A stretch of DNA of 31,574 nt from a virus. Made by a program: the position numbers and the translations under genes. The stretch lies in the IMG/VR virus record IMGVR_UViG_3300042879_000409, positions 1 to 31,574 of that record. One strand, given 5' to 3'. Under the pieces are notes generated by a model. The model had not been told where the DNA came from, made no database searches, and saw nothing but the letters and a program-made list of their open reading frames with translations. Of the stretch, positions 1 through 7,072 are shown piece after piece (positions within the stretch are counted from its first letter, which is position 1; each line of letters starts with the position of its first letter).

Positions 1-88
1 GGCGCCATGGTGCCACCTGAGGAAAAACGGTTGGGGGGCGCGGTTGTCGTTGCCTGCGCGTTTGTGGAGAGTCTGGAGAGGCTCTGGG
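1..88. other. Left edge, no gene seen
   Basis: Contains a near-palindrome GGCGCCATGGTGCC at 1-14 and a direct repeat of CAACCG around a C-run (minus strand). An ATG at 8-6 with AGGTGG upstream could open a gene beyond the window, but only two codons are visible. Confidence 0.3.
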
Positions 89-406
89 CTAACTCTTCCC
101 GTGCGGGTGAGGTCGGTTCCCTCTGCTGCTGTTACAGGATCGGTGAGCGGGCAGGAGCGGGGAGTCGGGATCGCCCGCGATGACGTGGTCGGCTGTCCAT
201 GGGTCGTCGTGCTTGGCGGTCTTACCGCACAGCCAGCAGACTTCGGCGTTCAGGCATACCTGTCGTGCGCGTCTCTTGTAGTCGCCTGTGTAGTGCGGTC
301 GTTTCGGTTTCTGATGTGTCTGGTTGTAGATCCGTTGGCAGCGGTCGCATCGACTACCTATTGTGGTCAGGTTGCCACAGTTCAGGCATGGCTTACTTAT
401 TGGCAT
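89..406 (-). CDS. HNH endonuclease
   Basis: 105 residues. An N-terminal zinc knuckle (C7-x2-C10, C20-x2-C23) is followed by the HNH core: CWLCGKTA, WTADHVIAGDPDSPLL with D73-H74, then AHRSCNSSRGNR with N92. HNH proteins of this size usually sit beside the small terminase in HK97-type phages and aid packaging by nicking or cleaving DNA. Here it ends the minus-strand gene series. Confidence 0.9.
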   Translation of the reverse strand: MPISKPCLNCGNLTTIGSRCDRCQRIYNQTHQKPKRPHYTGDYKRRARQVCLNAEVCWLCGKTAKHDDPWTADHVIAGDPDSPLLPAHRSCNSSRGNRPHPHGKS

Positions 407-578
407 CGTTATCCGTTTCGGTAAGAGTTCTCCACTTGGCGTTACTCAATCCACGTATCCGACCGTCGCGTTCTACCCATACCCATGTCGGTGCGTCAGG
501 GTCACAGTTGCAGCCGTTGAGGTGGCGAACGTCGTGATCGACGAACGCTTGGCAGGTCAGGCATTGGGCGACGATCAT
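393..578 (-). CDS. Small zinc-binding protein after the glycosyltransferase
   Basis: 61 residues (MIVAQCLTCQAF). C6-x2-C9, H15, H19 and C23-x-C25 could bind one zinc. WVWVERDGRIRGL follows as a likely beta hairpin. It starts in the ATGA overlap with the glycosyltransferase, so it belongs to the same unit. Function unknown; a partner for DNA binding is possible. Confidence 0.72.
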   Translation of the reverse strand: MIVAQCLTCQAFVDHDVRHLNGCNCDPDAPTWVWVERDGRIRGLSNAKWRTLTETDNDANK

Positions 579-1396
579 CGGCGACCCATCAAGTGCTTCG
601 GCTTGTTGCGTTGCCGTATCGCGATGTGTGATCCGTAGGGATGCCCGGGCTTGTCGCGGTATGCGACGATGTCGGGGAAGTTGTCCACAAGGTACTTGGC
701 ATCCGCCATCTTCTGTTCCATCCGTTCGTTCAGGGAGCCGTATCCGCCTTCCGAGTATCGGCGACAGTCGGGCAGTACCCATTGGTTCACGACGACCACC
801 CCGAAGGTGCGAATGTTGAGAGCCGTGAAGCCGTAGTCGTCAATCGTTTGGACGACGGGATCAAACCGTAGGTGCGTCTTGCGGATGACGAGGGCGCGAC
901 CATCGGCGAGGACGTTAAACGTCCAATGCTTCGCTCGGAACAGCGGATTGTCGATCGCGGCGAATCCGCCGAGGTTAGAGCCAGAAGCTTCACACTTCTT
1001 AGCCAATTGTTCAGCACGGAGGACGAAGCGTTCCATGGTGATCGGATTCTTAAACCGTTCGGCGTAATGCCCTTGGTTCTTGGTTGTGATCGGGATTGAT
1101 GGTTCGGTCACCCGGTCGTAGTTCCGTAGTTCGGTCACGTCCTTCAGGTCATCGACGAGGAACAGGGCCCATTCCCCATCCGCCATCATGTCTATGGCTG
1201 TGTTCCGTTGGATACCGAGACCGCGAGGATTGTTGGTGACCAGAAGCCGGCTCTCCTTGACTGTTCCATGTTTCAGGAACTGTTCCTTCGCCTCTTCGGT
1301 GTGAATCAGAACCGTATGGTCAATATCTTCCGCCTCCAGCATCAGCGAGGTGGTCATGGAGTCGTAGCGGTTGTATCCGAAGACGAAGACTCTCAT
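575..1396 (-). CDS. TET-associated-type glycosyltransferase
   Basis: 273 residues from MRVFVFGYNRYDS; the open frame before this ATG is a shadow. A GT-A-like fold is suggested by the N-terminal strand, GLGIQRNTAIDMM (59-71) and the metal-binding D82-D83 (LFLVDDLKDVTE). This resembles the TET-associated glycosyltransferase group. It is expected to add a sugar to 5-hydroxymethylcytosine. Sugar and linkage cannot be told from sequence. Overlaps both neighbours by 4 nt, so it is translated with the dioxygenase. Confidence 0.75.
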   Translation of the reverse strand: MRVFVFGYNRYDSMTTSLMLEAEDIDHTVLIHTEEAKEQFLKHGTVKESRLLVTNNPRGLGIQRNTAIDMMADGEWALFLVDDLKDVTELRNYDRVTEPSIPITTKNQGHYAERFKNPITMERFVLRAEQLAKKCEASGSNLGGFAAIDNPLFRAKHWTFNVLADGRALVIRKTHLRFDPVVQTIDDYGFTALNIRTFGVVVVNQWVLPDCRRYSEGGYGSLNERMEQKMADAKYLVDNFPDIVAYRDKPGHPYGSHIAIRQRNKPKHLMGRR

Positions 1397-2220
1397 TGGG
1401 CGTACTCGTCGTGGATCGTGGTGGCAGCATTGCTGGCACGTCGCGGTTCGTCGGCTCGGCAGCCACAGTCGGCGATCAGTCGTTTCACATACCAGACCAG
1501 CGTGAAGCGGTAGGCATCCTTCGTGCGCATGATCAACGGAGTCACGCCATGCCACGTCAGCGCACCGTCAAAGATCGTGAGCGAGCCGTTCGGGATACCG
1601 AGCGTCAGGTCATAGTTCGGCATATCAAGAGCACCGCCATCGACACCGAACCGCACAGACAGCATCATTGACCATGTTCCGTGGATGTTGCCAGAGTCCT
1701 TGTGGTACGGGAGCGCGCTCTTGTCGTTGATGATTCCCGATGTGTATGGCGTGCCGGCTATCAACCAGTCAGGGTGGATGTTTGCTTGCACGATCTCCTT
1801 GTGCGCTTGCGCTTGCGCTGGCAAGAGATTCTGGAACGCTGTCCATGCCTGAACGCTGATCGGCTCCAAGATTGACCGCATCTCCGCGCTCTGTGCCCAA
1901 AGCCTTCCGTCACGGCAGGCGTAACGCTTCCGAGTCGGATTCGGGGGAACCGTGCCGAAGTATTCGTTCGCAGCCTTGATGCCCGACATACGGGAACGGT
2001 TGTTGTTCTTACCCTGAAACTTCACGGTGAAGCGCAAGAACCGAGACAGCGAGCGCAACAATTCTTCGTCGCATCCCCAGTCGGTCGTCTGAATCAAGAA
2101 CGGTTCGCCATCCTTCAGACCGAGAACGTCCTCATCGACGATGTGACTGCTGGGTATGTTCGGTGCGCACTCACGCACCTGCGGTTCCCACTCTTTATGC
2201 GTCAGATCCAAGTTGCGCAT
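1393..2220 (-). CDS. TET/JBP-type 2-oxoglutarate/Fe(II) dioxygenase
   Basis: 275 residues. The double-stranded beta-helix core shows Fe ligands H173-x-D175 (PYHKDSGN) and H224 (LTWHGVTPL), with R238 (YRFTLVWY) placed to bind 2-oxoglutarate. Between them GGALDMPNYDLTLGIPNGSL and IFDGAL match the TET/JBP pattern. Known relatives in phages oxidise 5-methylcytosine to 5-hydroxymethylcytosine and beyond. Here it follows a cytosine methyltransferase and precedes a glycosyltransferase, so it likely works on 5mC in phage DNA. Its stop overlaps the next start as ATGA. Confidence 0.88.
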   Translation of the reverse strand: MRNLDLTHKEWEPQVRECAPNIPSSHIVDEDVLGLKDGEPFLIQTTDWGCDEELLRSLSRFLRFTVKFQGKNNNRSRMSGIKAANEYFGTVPPNPTRKRYACRDGRLWAQSAEMRSILEPISVQAWTAFQNLLPAQAQAHKEIVQANIHPDWLIAGTPYTSGIINDKSALPYHKDSGNIHGTWSMMLSVRFGVDGGALDMPNYDLTLGIPNGSLTIFDGALTWHGVTPLIMRTKDAYRFTLVWYVKRLIADCGCRADEPRRASNAATTIHDEYAQ

Positions 2221-2830
2221 ACGCTTCTTCCACGAGACGGATCAAGGTAACGGAGTTGTTCTCTTCGCCGGCTTCCTCGCGCAGTTCTTTCAGTTTGCGG
2301 GAAACGTCCTCGTATTCGGCGACCGTCATCGGGAACAGCAGGGTGCGAGTGTCCTTCGCGAAGTAGTCATCCATGCCTTCGCCCCATGTCTTGCCTGCTT
2401 CGGCGTTGCCCATCGTTCCTTCCAGACGGTAGAGCAGGTCATCAAGGTCGTCGCCAGAGAACAGCGATCCGTCCAAGCCTGCTTCTGTCGCTGCGAGTTC
2501 CTTCAGCAGATCGGCAAGAGCGCGGTCGTCGTACATCGCGAGGTCGTTCGCGCGGTTGTCCACCAACAGGATCTTCATTGCTTGTTCGTTGTCGCAATCG
2601 ACGTAGGTAACAGCGACCTGTTTCCACCCGAGGCTCTTCGCTGCCATGAACGTATGGTTGCCTGCGAGAACGTAGCCGGTGCTTCGCTGAACAACGATCG
2701 GGCGATACTGTCCGTGCGACTTCAGGGATTCGCTGATCGCGCCAACGTCGCCTTGACGAACGTTTCGCGGATGCGTGTGGAACTGGTCAATGGGCTGAGC
2801 CAGCGACGCGATCTCTTCTCTGATGTTCAT
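2195..2830 (-). CDS. ParB/Srx-fold protein
   Basis: 211 residues. ParB N-terminal pattern: HPRNVRQGD (20-28), AISESLKSHGQYRPIVV, VLAGNHTFMAAKSLGW with GNH at 57-59, and DNRANDLAMYDD at 91-102. The family binds DNA and CTP or acts as nuclease or ATPase in different forms; phages often place it beside DNA methyltransferases and modification enzymes. The C-terminal part is acidic with a helical region. It may guide modification to particular sites (inference). Confidence 0.88.
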   Translation of the reverse strand: MNIREEIASLAQPIDQFHTHPRNVRQGDVGAISESLKSHGQYRPIVVQRSTGYVLAGNHTFMAAKSLGWKQVAVTYVDCDNEQAMKILLVDNRANDLAMYDDRALADLLKELAATEAGLDGSLFSGDDLDDLLYRLEGTMGNAEAGKTWGEGMDDYFAKDTRTLLFPMTVAEYEDVSRKLKELREEAGEENNSVTLIRLVEEAYAQLGSDA

Positions 2831-2842
2831 TGTCCCTCCGTG

Positions 2843-3004
2843 CTATTCGGTCTCGCCATCCACCATAGCGCGTTCCATCTTCACGATCTTGGTGCTGTGC
2901 TTGTCGGGATTCTGGCAGGTCGGTGCTGCGCTTGCCCGAACGAATAAGACCAGTCGTCGATCACACTCGGGACAGAACCAGCGTTCTTTCACCGAGGGTC
3001 GCAT
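2843..3004 (-). CDS. Small zinc-binding protein in the modification cassette
   Basis: 53 residues from MRPSVKERWFC; overlaps the methyltransferase end by 16 nt. C11-x2-C14 and C30-x5-H36 suggest a zinc ribbon; the remainder is basic then acidic. It is placed between methyltransferase and ParB-like genes. Function unknown. Confidence 0.7.
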   Translation of the reverse strand: MRPSVKERWFCPECDRRLVLFVRASAAPTCQNPDKHSTKIVKMERAMVDGETE

Positions 3005-4191
3005 GAGACTTCCATAATACGTTCCCCGACCCATTGGGCTACGGGTGAGGCGACTCCGTTACCGCATTGACGGTATCGCTGCGTATCCGTCTGTCCAGCC
3101 GTCCAGTCGTCTGGCCACCCCATGAGCCGTTCGCACTCAACTGGCGTAAGGCGACGAACCGCCAATCCCGTCAACTCTTCCGACTCGTAGGCAACGGAAG
3201 GCGACTGCTGCGATGCCTTGATCGGTGGTGCGAGATCCGCATACACATGGGCATTGCTACCGAACTGTGTATCAAATGCGACCAGCGCGGTTGCGCGTGT
3301 TCCGCGAACGTCAAACGCATTGAGCGTTGGCGCAAGCTTCCCCTCAACCCATGTCTCGTTGTCGTACTTGTTCTGTGCTCGCTTGGACTTTGTGAACGTT
3401 GCCACCGCATGAGGACCTCTTGCCACCAGCGAAGGAACAACAGGATGTTCCGTGATGACCGGGTCAAACCTTGCGTTCTCGCCTTGGTTAAACGCAGCGC
3501 GGTCAATCAGGATCGGCTTGCCACCATCTTCTCCAATGCTTCCCGCAGCCTTGTCGGTAGACGCTTGCCCCTGCGGTTCGCTCTGCGCAGGATTCCCTCG
3601 CAAGCCTTCGGCGACAGAAAGTAACGGCTCTGGACAACGCTCGGCGGTTGCAGGATCAAAGACAGAGACGAGGAACACTCTTCTACGTCGCTGGGGGACT
3701 CCGAAGTATTGTGCATCCAAGACGCGCCACTCCGAGAAACTCGCCCCTGATTCATCCAGTTCATGGAGTACCTCCCCGAAGTCGGAACCTCTGTTGGACG
3801 ATAAGGCTCCTGGGACGTTCTCCCAAATAGAGATTCTTGGATACCTTCCATCACTTAGCCTCCTCAGTTCGTTGATGATTCTTATTCCTTCGTAGAACAA
3901 TCCTGAACGTTCTCCGCTCAAGCCGGCACGTCTGCCAGCAACCGACAGATCTTGGCATGGGCTTCCCCATGCGACCACATCGACGACTGGCGCATGACGC
4001 AGGATGTGTTCTCCCGTGAGTGTGCTTATGTCTCCCCATCGGGGGACGTTCGGCCAATGCCGTTCTAGAACCTTTGTTGCGTGCTTATCCCATTCGCATT
4101 GGAACACGGTTTCCATGCCTGCGCGTTCTAGACCTAGATCAAATCCGCCGACTCCCGAGAAGAGGGAGAGAACCTTCGGCTTCTCAGTCAT
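2989..4191 (-). CDS. DNA (cytosine-5) methyltransferase
   Basis: 400 residues. All core motifs are in order: I (LFSGVGGFDLG, 10-20), IV with catalytic C79 (GSPCQDLS), VI (WENVPGA, 123-129), VIII (QRRRRVFLV, 167-175), then a variable target region (about 180-345), IX (RLTPVECERLMGWP) and X (YRQCGNGVASPV). It transfers methyl from AdoMet to cytosine C5. In the target region segments around 235-300 are shared in style with other phage methyltransferases. Standing beside a TET-type dioxygenase, it probably makes the substrate for further modification rather than serving restriction; no restriction gene is present. Confidence 0.95.
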   Translation of the reverse strand: MTEKPKVLSLFSGVGGFDLGLERAGMETVFQCEWDKHATKVLERHWPNVPRWGDISTLTGEHILRHAPVVDVVAWGSPCQDLSVAGRRAGLSGERSGLFYEGIRIINELRRLSDGRYPRISIWENVPGALSSNRGSDFGEVLHELDESGASFSEWRVLDAQYFGVPQRRRRVFLVSVFDPATAERCPEPLLSVAEGLRGNPAQSEPQGQASTDKAAGSIGEDGGKPILIDRAAFNQGENARFDPVITEHPVVPSLVARGPHAVATFTKSKRAQNKYDNETWVEGKLAPTLNAFDVRGTRATALVAFDTQFGSNAHVYADLAPPIKASQQSPSVAYESEELTGLAVRRLTPVECERLMGWPDDWTAGQTDTQRYRQCGNGVASPVAQWVGERIMEVSCDPR

Positions 4192-4270
4192 CCATGAACC
4201 TCCGCAGCACCAGCCCCAAGGCGATGCCGACGAACGCGACCCATCCCACGATCATTGCCCCCTCAATCAT
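4184..4270 (-). CDS. Tiny membrane peptide before the methyltransferase
   Basis: A 28-residue ORF (MIEGAMIVGWVAFVGIALGL onward, ending LVLRRFMDD) forming one membrane helix. It overlaps the upstream stop by 8 nt and the methyltransferase start by 8 nt, filling the gap exactly. An internal ATG at codon 6 with GAGGGGGCA upstream is an alternative start. Confidence 0.5.
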   Translation of the reverse strand: MIEGAMIVGWVAFVGIALGLVLRRFMDD

Positions 4271-4466
4271 CCCAAATGTCCTCCAACTCCTTGATTCGCT
4301 GCATAATGTCCAGCATTAGGTGATTCGTGAGAACGATACCCCAATGCATGGGGATAGGTTCTCCGATCAACTGTTCCCACGCGATGACCGCTTCCACCGA
4401 GCGAATCGCCTCATCGACGTTCTTCGGAGCGGTATCCCAAGACGGAAACGAGTGTTCCCTCGTCAC
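4263..4466 (-). CDS. Unknown 67-residue acidic protein
   Basis: Starts at a GTG overlapping the previous stop as GTGA. Pattern NVDEAIRSVEAVIAWEQLIG then MHWGIVLTNHLMLDIMQRI is helical, ending in an acidic patch (ELEDIWDD). No motif is recognised. Confidence 0.65.
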   Translation of the reverse strand: MTREHSFPSWDTAPKNVDEAIRSVEAVIAWEQLIGEPIPMHWGIVLTNHLMLDIMQRIKELEDIWDD

Positions 4467-4693
4467 AACTCCACGCCTTGTTGTATGTGTAGTTGCAGCC
4501 GATCGACGCGAGCGAGTAGGTCATGGGTCAAGTGCTCATATTCCTTGATCATTGCTTCCTTCTCAGCGCAAGCGTTCTCCAAGAGAACAGCGGTGCTGCG
4601 CGCAGCATCTCTCTCTTCTCGCACCCGGTCAAGGGAGTTCTGAAGATCGGCGACTCGCGCCTGCAACTCAATGATTTCTGCCGTGTGATCCAT
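4463..4693 (-). CDS. Coiled-coil protein, unknown
   Basis: 76 residues from MDHTAEIIELQ; the GGGAGAAGCAAG ribosome site favours this ATG over one 21 nt upstream. Nearly the whole protein shows a heptad pattern (ELQARVADLQNSLDRVREER, later LLARVDRLQLHI), so a dimeric coiled coil is likely. No function is recognised. Confidence 0.75.
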   Translation of the reverse strand: MDHTAEIIELQARVADLQNSLDRVREERDAARSTAVLLENACAEKEAMIKEYEHLTHDLLARVDRLQLHIQQGVEL

Positions 4694-4823
4694 CTTGCTT
4701 CTCCCTCTCCGCAATCTCCCTGCGGAACTGTGCGATCGTGAAGAACAGAACTTCCTCGTCTGCCTTCCCGACCCAAACCTTCTCTAGAAACCGTAGTGCA
4801 TTCTTTAAGTCTTGTGTTCTCAT
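4668..4823 (-). CDS. Small helical protein, unknown
   Basis: A 51-residue ORF (MRTQDLKNALRFLEKVWVGK) with AGGGAGAGCC before the ATG. It is amphipathic and charged, without Cys. It overlaps the next gene by 26 nt, whose ribosome site it contains. Confidence 0.7.
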   Translation of the reverse strand: MRTQDLKNALRFLEKVWVGKADEEVLFFTIAQFRREIAEREKQDGSHGRNH

Positions 4824-4842
4824 GGCTCTCCCTATGGGTAAT

Positions 4843-4875
4843 CCCCCGCACCGCCAGAGGGCGACGGTGCAGGGG
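4843..4875 (-). terminator. Stem-loop after DUF932 gene
   Basis: CCCCTGCACCG pairs with CGGTGCGGGGG (one mismatch in 11 bp, 11-nt loop), starting 9 nt past the stop. No U-run follows, so attenuation or message stabilisation is as likely as full termination. Confidence 0.5.
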
Positions 4876-4884
4876 ATCGTGACG

Positions 4885-5892
4885 TTACTTGCAGATAGTC
4901 AGCAACTTGCCGTATGCCTCCCTGTCGCTGAGTTCGGTGACTCCCGTGAGCGTATCCATCATGTTGCGCTCCACCCGCATCGTGCCACCGCGAGTAGGGC
5001 GGAAGTGATGACGGTAGGTATTGACCGCTTGGATAACGCCGAAGCCTGTGTTCTTCCACGGTGCGACCCGAGGATCTGATGACCACAGCGTGAGATAGTT
5101 CACTCTGTCCCGATCGACCTTCGTTTCTGCGTGCTTGGATCCGTTCACAGGACGGGGAACGATCACGTCAAGGAAACGGTTGTAATCCTCGTCCGAGACC
5201 TTCAGTTTGAGCATCTGCTCAATCTCCTTGGTGAATGACTCGCCGAGGTTGAAGACGACCTGTAGGGCCGATCGTGCTTCGCCGAGGATCATCTGCGAAT
5301 TCGCGGTATGGCGTACTCGGTAATCCTGACCTTCCTCTGCCAATGCCATCGCCCGGGTATTGTCGCAGACAACTACGGTCACCGTCCTCTTGTATGTGGT
5401 CGCGATGGAGCCATTGAATGAGGTGGTCGCGAGAAGGTGAGGGCGGAACTCAACGTCCGAAACCTTCACGTTCTCTGGCATCTCAATCTGTACCCAAGCA
5501 ACCGCTCCACCCTTCAGCAGACCTGCCGATCCGATCGCGAGATCCGAGTCGTCGATGACCTGCGAAACCTTCTCTAGCAGCGCGTCTTCGTACTGGTGCG
5601 GTTCGTAAGACGACGACGGAACGCCGAGCACCTCGTAAGTGTCGTCGCGAACGATCGCCTTCTTGTTCGGAACCTCGCTCAGTTCGCCGTTGGGCAACTG
5701 GATGTAGGTAGGCATGGTGATCGCCTTCCATGAGAACAGGCGACGACGAACATCATCAATCGGGATTGCCCCGGCGTAATGATTCGTTTCTCCGCCTTGC
5801 TCGCTTGCGCGATAATGCCAAGCTTCTCCTCGCTTCTCCGTGAACCCAACCAGCACGTTGCGGTTGAGCCATTCCATAGTTTCCGTGGACAT
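4885..5892 (-). CDS. DUF932 phage/plasmid-like protein
   Basis: 335 residues. The N-terminal GEAWHYRASEQGGETNHY and VRRRLFSWKAI, the middle YEVLGVPSSSYEPHQYEDAL, and VFNLGESFTKEIEQML with a C-terminal GFGVIQAVNTYRHHF match the DUF932 family found in phages and plasmids of many bacteria. Its role is not established; links to DNA replication or repair have been suggested. A hairpin lies just past the stop. Confidence 0.88.
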   Translation of the reverse strand: MSTETMEWLNRNVLVGFTEKRGEAWHYRASEQGGETNHYAGAIPIDDVRRRLFSWKAITMPTYIQLPNGELSEVPNKKAIVRDDTYEVLGVPSSSYEPHQYEDALLEKVSQVIDDSDLAIGSAGLLKGGAVAWVQIEMPENVKVSDVEFRPHLLATTSFNGSIATTYKRTVTVVVCDNTRAMALAEEGQDYRVRHTANSQMILGEARSALQVVFNLGESFTKEIEQMLKLKVSDEDYNRFLDVIVPRPVNGSKHAETKVDRDRVNYLTLWSSDPRVAPWKNTGFGVIQAVNTYRHHFRPTRGGTMRVERNMMDTLTGVTELSDREAYGKLLTICK

Positions 5893-6065
5893 TACTTATT
5901 GCCTCCTGTTGTGTTGTTGGACATTCTCGGGGTAATCCACTTGTCATAAGCCATTGCCGCGAAGCAACCATCACATAGACGACATTGCACCTCGTCATAC
6001 GGATAGGTCTCTCCGCACAATAGGCACGTCTCCGAAGATTCGTGCTCTACCGTCATTGCGCTCAT
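5892..6065 (-). CDS. Small zinc-ribbon-like protein
   Basis: 57 residues. Cys at 14, 17, 28, 31 and 34 (C-x2-C-x10-C-x2-C-x2-C) make a rubredoxin- or zinc-ribbon-like knuckle. It ends NTTGGNK, encoding the next ribosome site (AACAGGAGGCAATAAG). Stop and start codons overlap with both neighbours as TAATG. Confidence 0.75.
   Translation of the reverse strand: MSAMTVEHESSETCLLCGETYPYDEVQCRLCDGCFAAMAYDKWITPRMSNNTTGGNK
5893..5920 (-). promoter_or_regulatory. A/C-rich leader with strong ribosome site (copy 4)
   Basis: CCAACAACACAACAGGAGGC followed by AATAAGTA before the ATG at 5892, close in sequence to copy 3. Confidence 0.65.
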
Positions 6066-6250
6066 TACTTGTTGCCTCCTTGTTGGTTTGTGTTTCGTGC
6101 TGCTTGTCGCAGCGCGATCTGGTTACGACGACGGATCGCTGCACGCGCCTCGTCCTCGTCTCTCTGGTTGTACGTTCCCATCATGTAACCGCAGGCGAAT
6201 ACCGCGATCGTTCCGAGCACGATGATCAGATCGGTAACAGCACCGTTCAT
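6065..6250 (-). CDS. Small membrane protein
   Basis: 61 residues from the ATG at MNGAVTDL (GAGGTG 5 nt upstream; a GTG codon just before is possible). One membrane helix (LIIVLGTIAVFACGYMMG) precedes a charged helix RDEDEARAAIRRRNQIA. It ends NQQGGNK, the codons of the next ribosome site. Superinfection exclusion or host membrane targeting are possible roles (inference). Confidence 0.72.
   Translation of the reverse strand: MNGAVTDLIIVLGTIAVFACGYMMGTYNQRDEDEARAAIRRRNQIALRQAARNTNQQGGNK
6066..6096 (-). promoter_or_regulatory. A/C-rich leader with strong ribosome site (copy 3)
   Basis: ACACAAACCAACAAGGAGGC followed by AACAAGTA before the ATG at 6065. The GGAGGCAAyAAGTAATG segment is shared with the copy before the DUF932 gene. 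Confidence 0.65.
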
Positions 6251-6480
6251 CACTTCACCTCGCTTCGCAGACGAGCGAACACATCAACCATTGGATCGCC
6301 CTTCGTGGTGAGGATGAGTTCCTTCTCGGTAAGGGCGAGAAGGTAATCATCACCATCGCTGATCATCTGAACAGCGTCGATGCCCGTCCGAGTCGCGCCC
6401 TTGTGCGTGTCGCACAGATCCACGTCCTCGTATTGCTCAACCGCTACGAGCGCGGTCACCTTGTAGAAACGGTAAGTCAT
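6250..6480 (-). CDS. Unknown 76-residue protein
   Basis: Starts MTYRFYKVTALVAVEQYEDV with AAGGAGGCAACAGT before the ATG. It is acidic with two Cys-free hydrophobic strands apart from C23; EKELILTTKGDPMVDVF near the end. No family is recognised. Its stop overlaps the next start. Confidence 0.72.
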   Translation of the reverse strand: MTYRFYKVTALVAVEQYEDVDLCDTHKGATRTGIDAVQMISDGDDYLLALTEKELILTTKGDPMVDVFARLRSEVK

Positions 6481-6653
6481 ACTGTTGCCTCCTTGATGAA
6501 TGTGATCGGGAATCGGCAGATCGTCGTATCTTCCATCACGACCAATACCGATGCGCAGAGATCTCTCTCCGCCGGTGTGACCGAGAGAACGATCCCCGTC
6601 TCCGTTCCGCTTTCGTGCTCAATGAGCACTTCCGCGCCCTTGTGAATGTTCAC
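6477..6653 (-). CDS. Small beta-rich protein, unknown
   Basis: A 58-residue ORF from a GTG (VNIHKGAEVLIEHESG), overlapping the previous stop as GTGA and the next start as ATGA. The ribosome site is AACAGGAGGAAGGCAA. Strands TGIVLSVTPAE and ASVLVVMEDTT suggest a compact barrel like that of the preceding gene. Function unknown. Confidence 0.72.
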   Translation of the reverse strand: MNIHKGAEVLIEHESGTETGIVLSVTPAERDLCASVLVVMEDTTICRFPITFIKEATV

Positions 6654-6838
6654 TTGCCTTCCTCCTGTTGTTTGATGTGAATGTCGGTATGACTGATCGC
6701 TACGTCTCTGCCGAAGTTGTCTCGGTAGAAGTAGACAGATCGACCTTGGTTATCAAAGGACAAATACGAGATCGTGATCAACGTTCCGTAATCTTTATGG
6801 GAACGATTGGTGATGATCGCCTTGTCACCTTTCTTCAC
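6650..6838 (-). CDS. Small beta-rich protein, unknown
   Basis: 62 residues from a GTG (VKKGDKAIITNRSHKDYG) with AAGGAGGAAGGCAA upstream, overlapping the previous stop by 4 nt. The pattern of short strands (TLITISYLSFD, RSVYFYRDN) suggests an SH3-like barrel. It ends QQEEGK, again encoding the next ribosome site. Confidence 0.72.
   Translation of the reverse strand: MKKGDKAIITNRSHKDYGTLITISYLSFDNQGRSVYFYRDNFGRDVAISHTDIHIKQQEEGK
6654..6680 (-). promoter_or_regulatory. A/C-rich leader with strong ribosome site (copy 2)
   Basis: CACATCAAACAACAGGAGGA followed by AGGCAA before the GTG at 6653. The GGAGGAAGGCAAGTGAA segment is identical to copy 1. Confidence 0.65.
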
Positions 6839-7065
6839 TTGCCTTCCTCCTTGTTGTTGGTTGTTGCGTACGGGTGGATCCACCCGCAAGAGCATTGGCT
6901 TTCGCCTCTGGGGATATCACCGTTGCACGACCAGCAAGCGGTAGAACGTCGTGTGCGCAGATCGCGGTGAACGAACCCGCGATCGTGCGCAGCGACGAAA
7001 TGACTCATCTTGTCGGTTGCCTTGACGAACGTTGCGTCGCAACGATCACAGACGTACTTGGCCAT
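6835..7065 (-). CDS. C2H2-type plus Cys4 zinc-finger protein
   Basis: 76 residues from MAKYVCDRC. Residues 6-27 give C-x2-C-x12-H-x4-H, the exact spacing of a classical C2H2 finger, with hydrophobic residues placed as in that fold (F13, F23). A second site follows: C44-x2-C47 and C58-x-C60. The protein ends NNKEEGK because its last codons encode the AAGGAGGAAGG ribosome site of the next gene. Likely nucleic-acid or protein binding. Confidence 0.75.
   Translation of the reverse strand: MAKYVCDRCDATFVKATDKMSHFVAAHDRGFVHRDLRTRRSTACWSCNGDIPRGESQCSCGWIHPYATTNNKEEGK
6839..6868 (-). promoter_or_regulatory. A/C-rich leader with strong ribosome site (copy 1)
   Basis: AACAACCAACAACAAGGAGGAAGGCAA before the GTG at 6838. 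It lies inside the coding end of the upstream gene. Confidence 0.65.
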
Positions 7066-7072
7066 CGTTCGG

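Noticed and set aside
1397-1555. N-terminal extension of the glycosyltransferase
   Set aside because: The extra 53 residues are a shadow of the dioxygenase end; the ATG at 1396 overlaps its stop as ATGA and begins the conserved fold.
2989-4191. Restriction-modification system
   Set aside because: No restriction endonuclease stands beside the methyltransferase; the HNH protein is of the packaging-associated type, and the neighbours point to base hypermodification.
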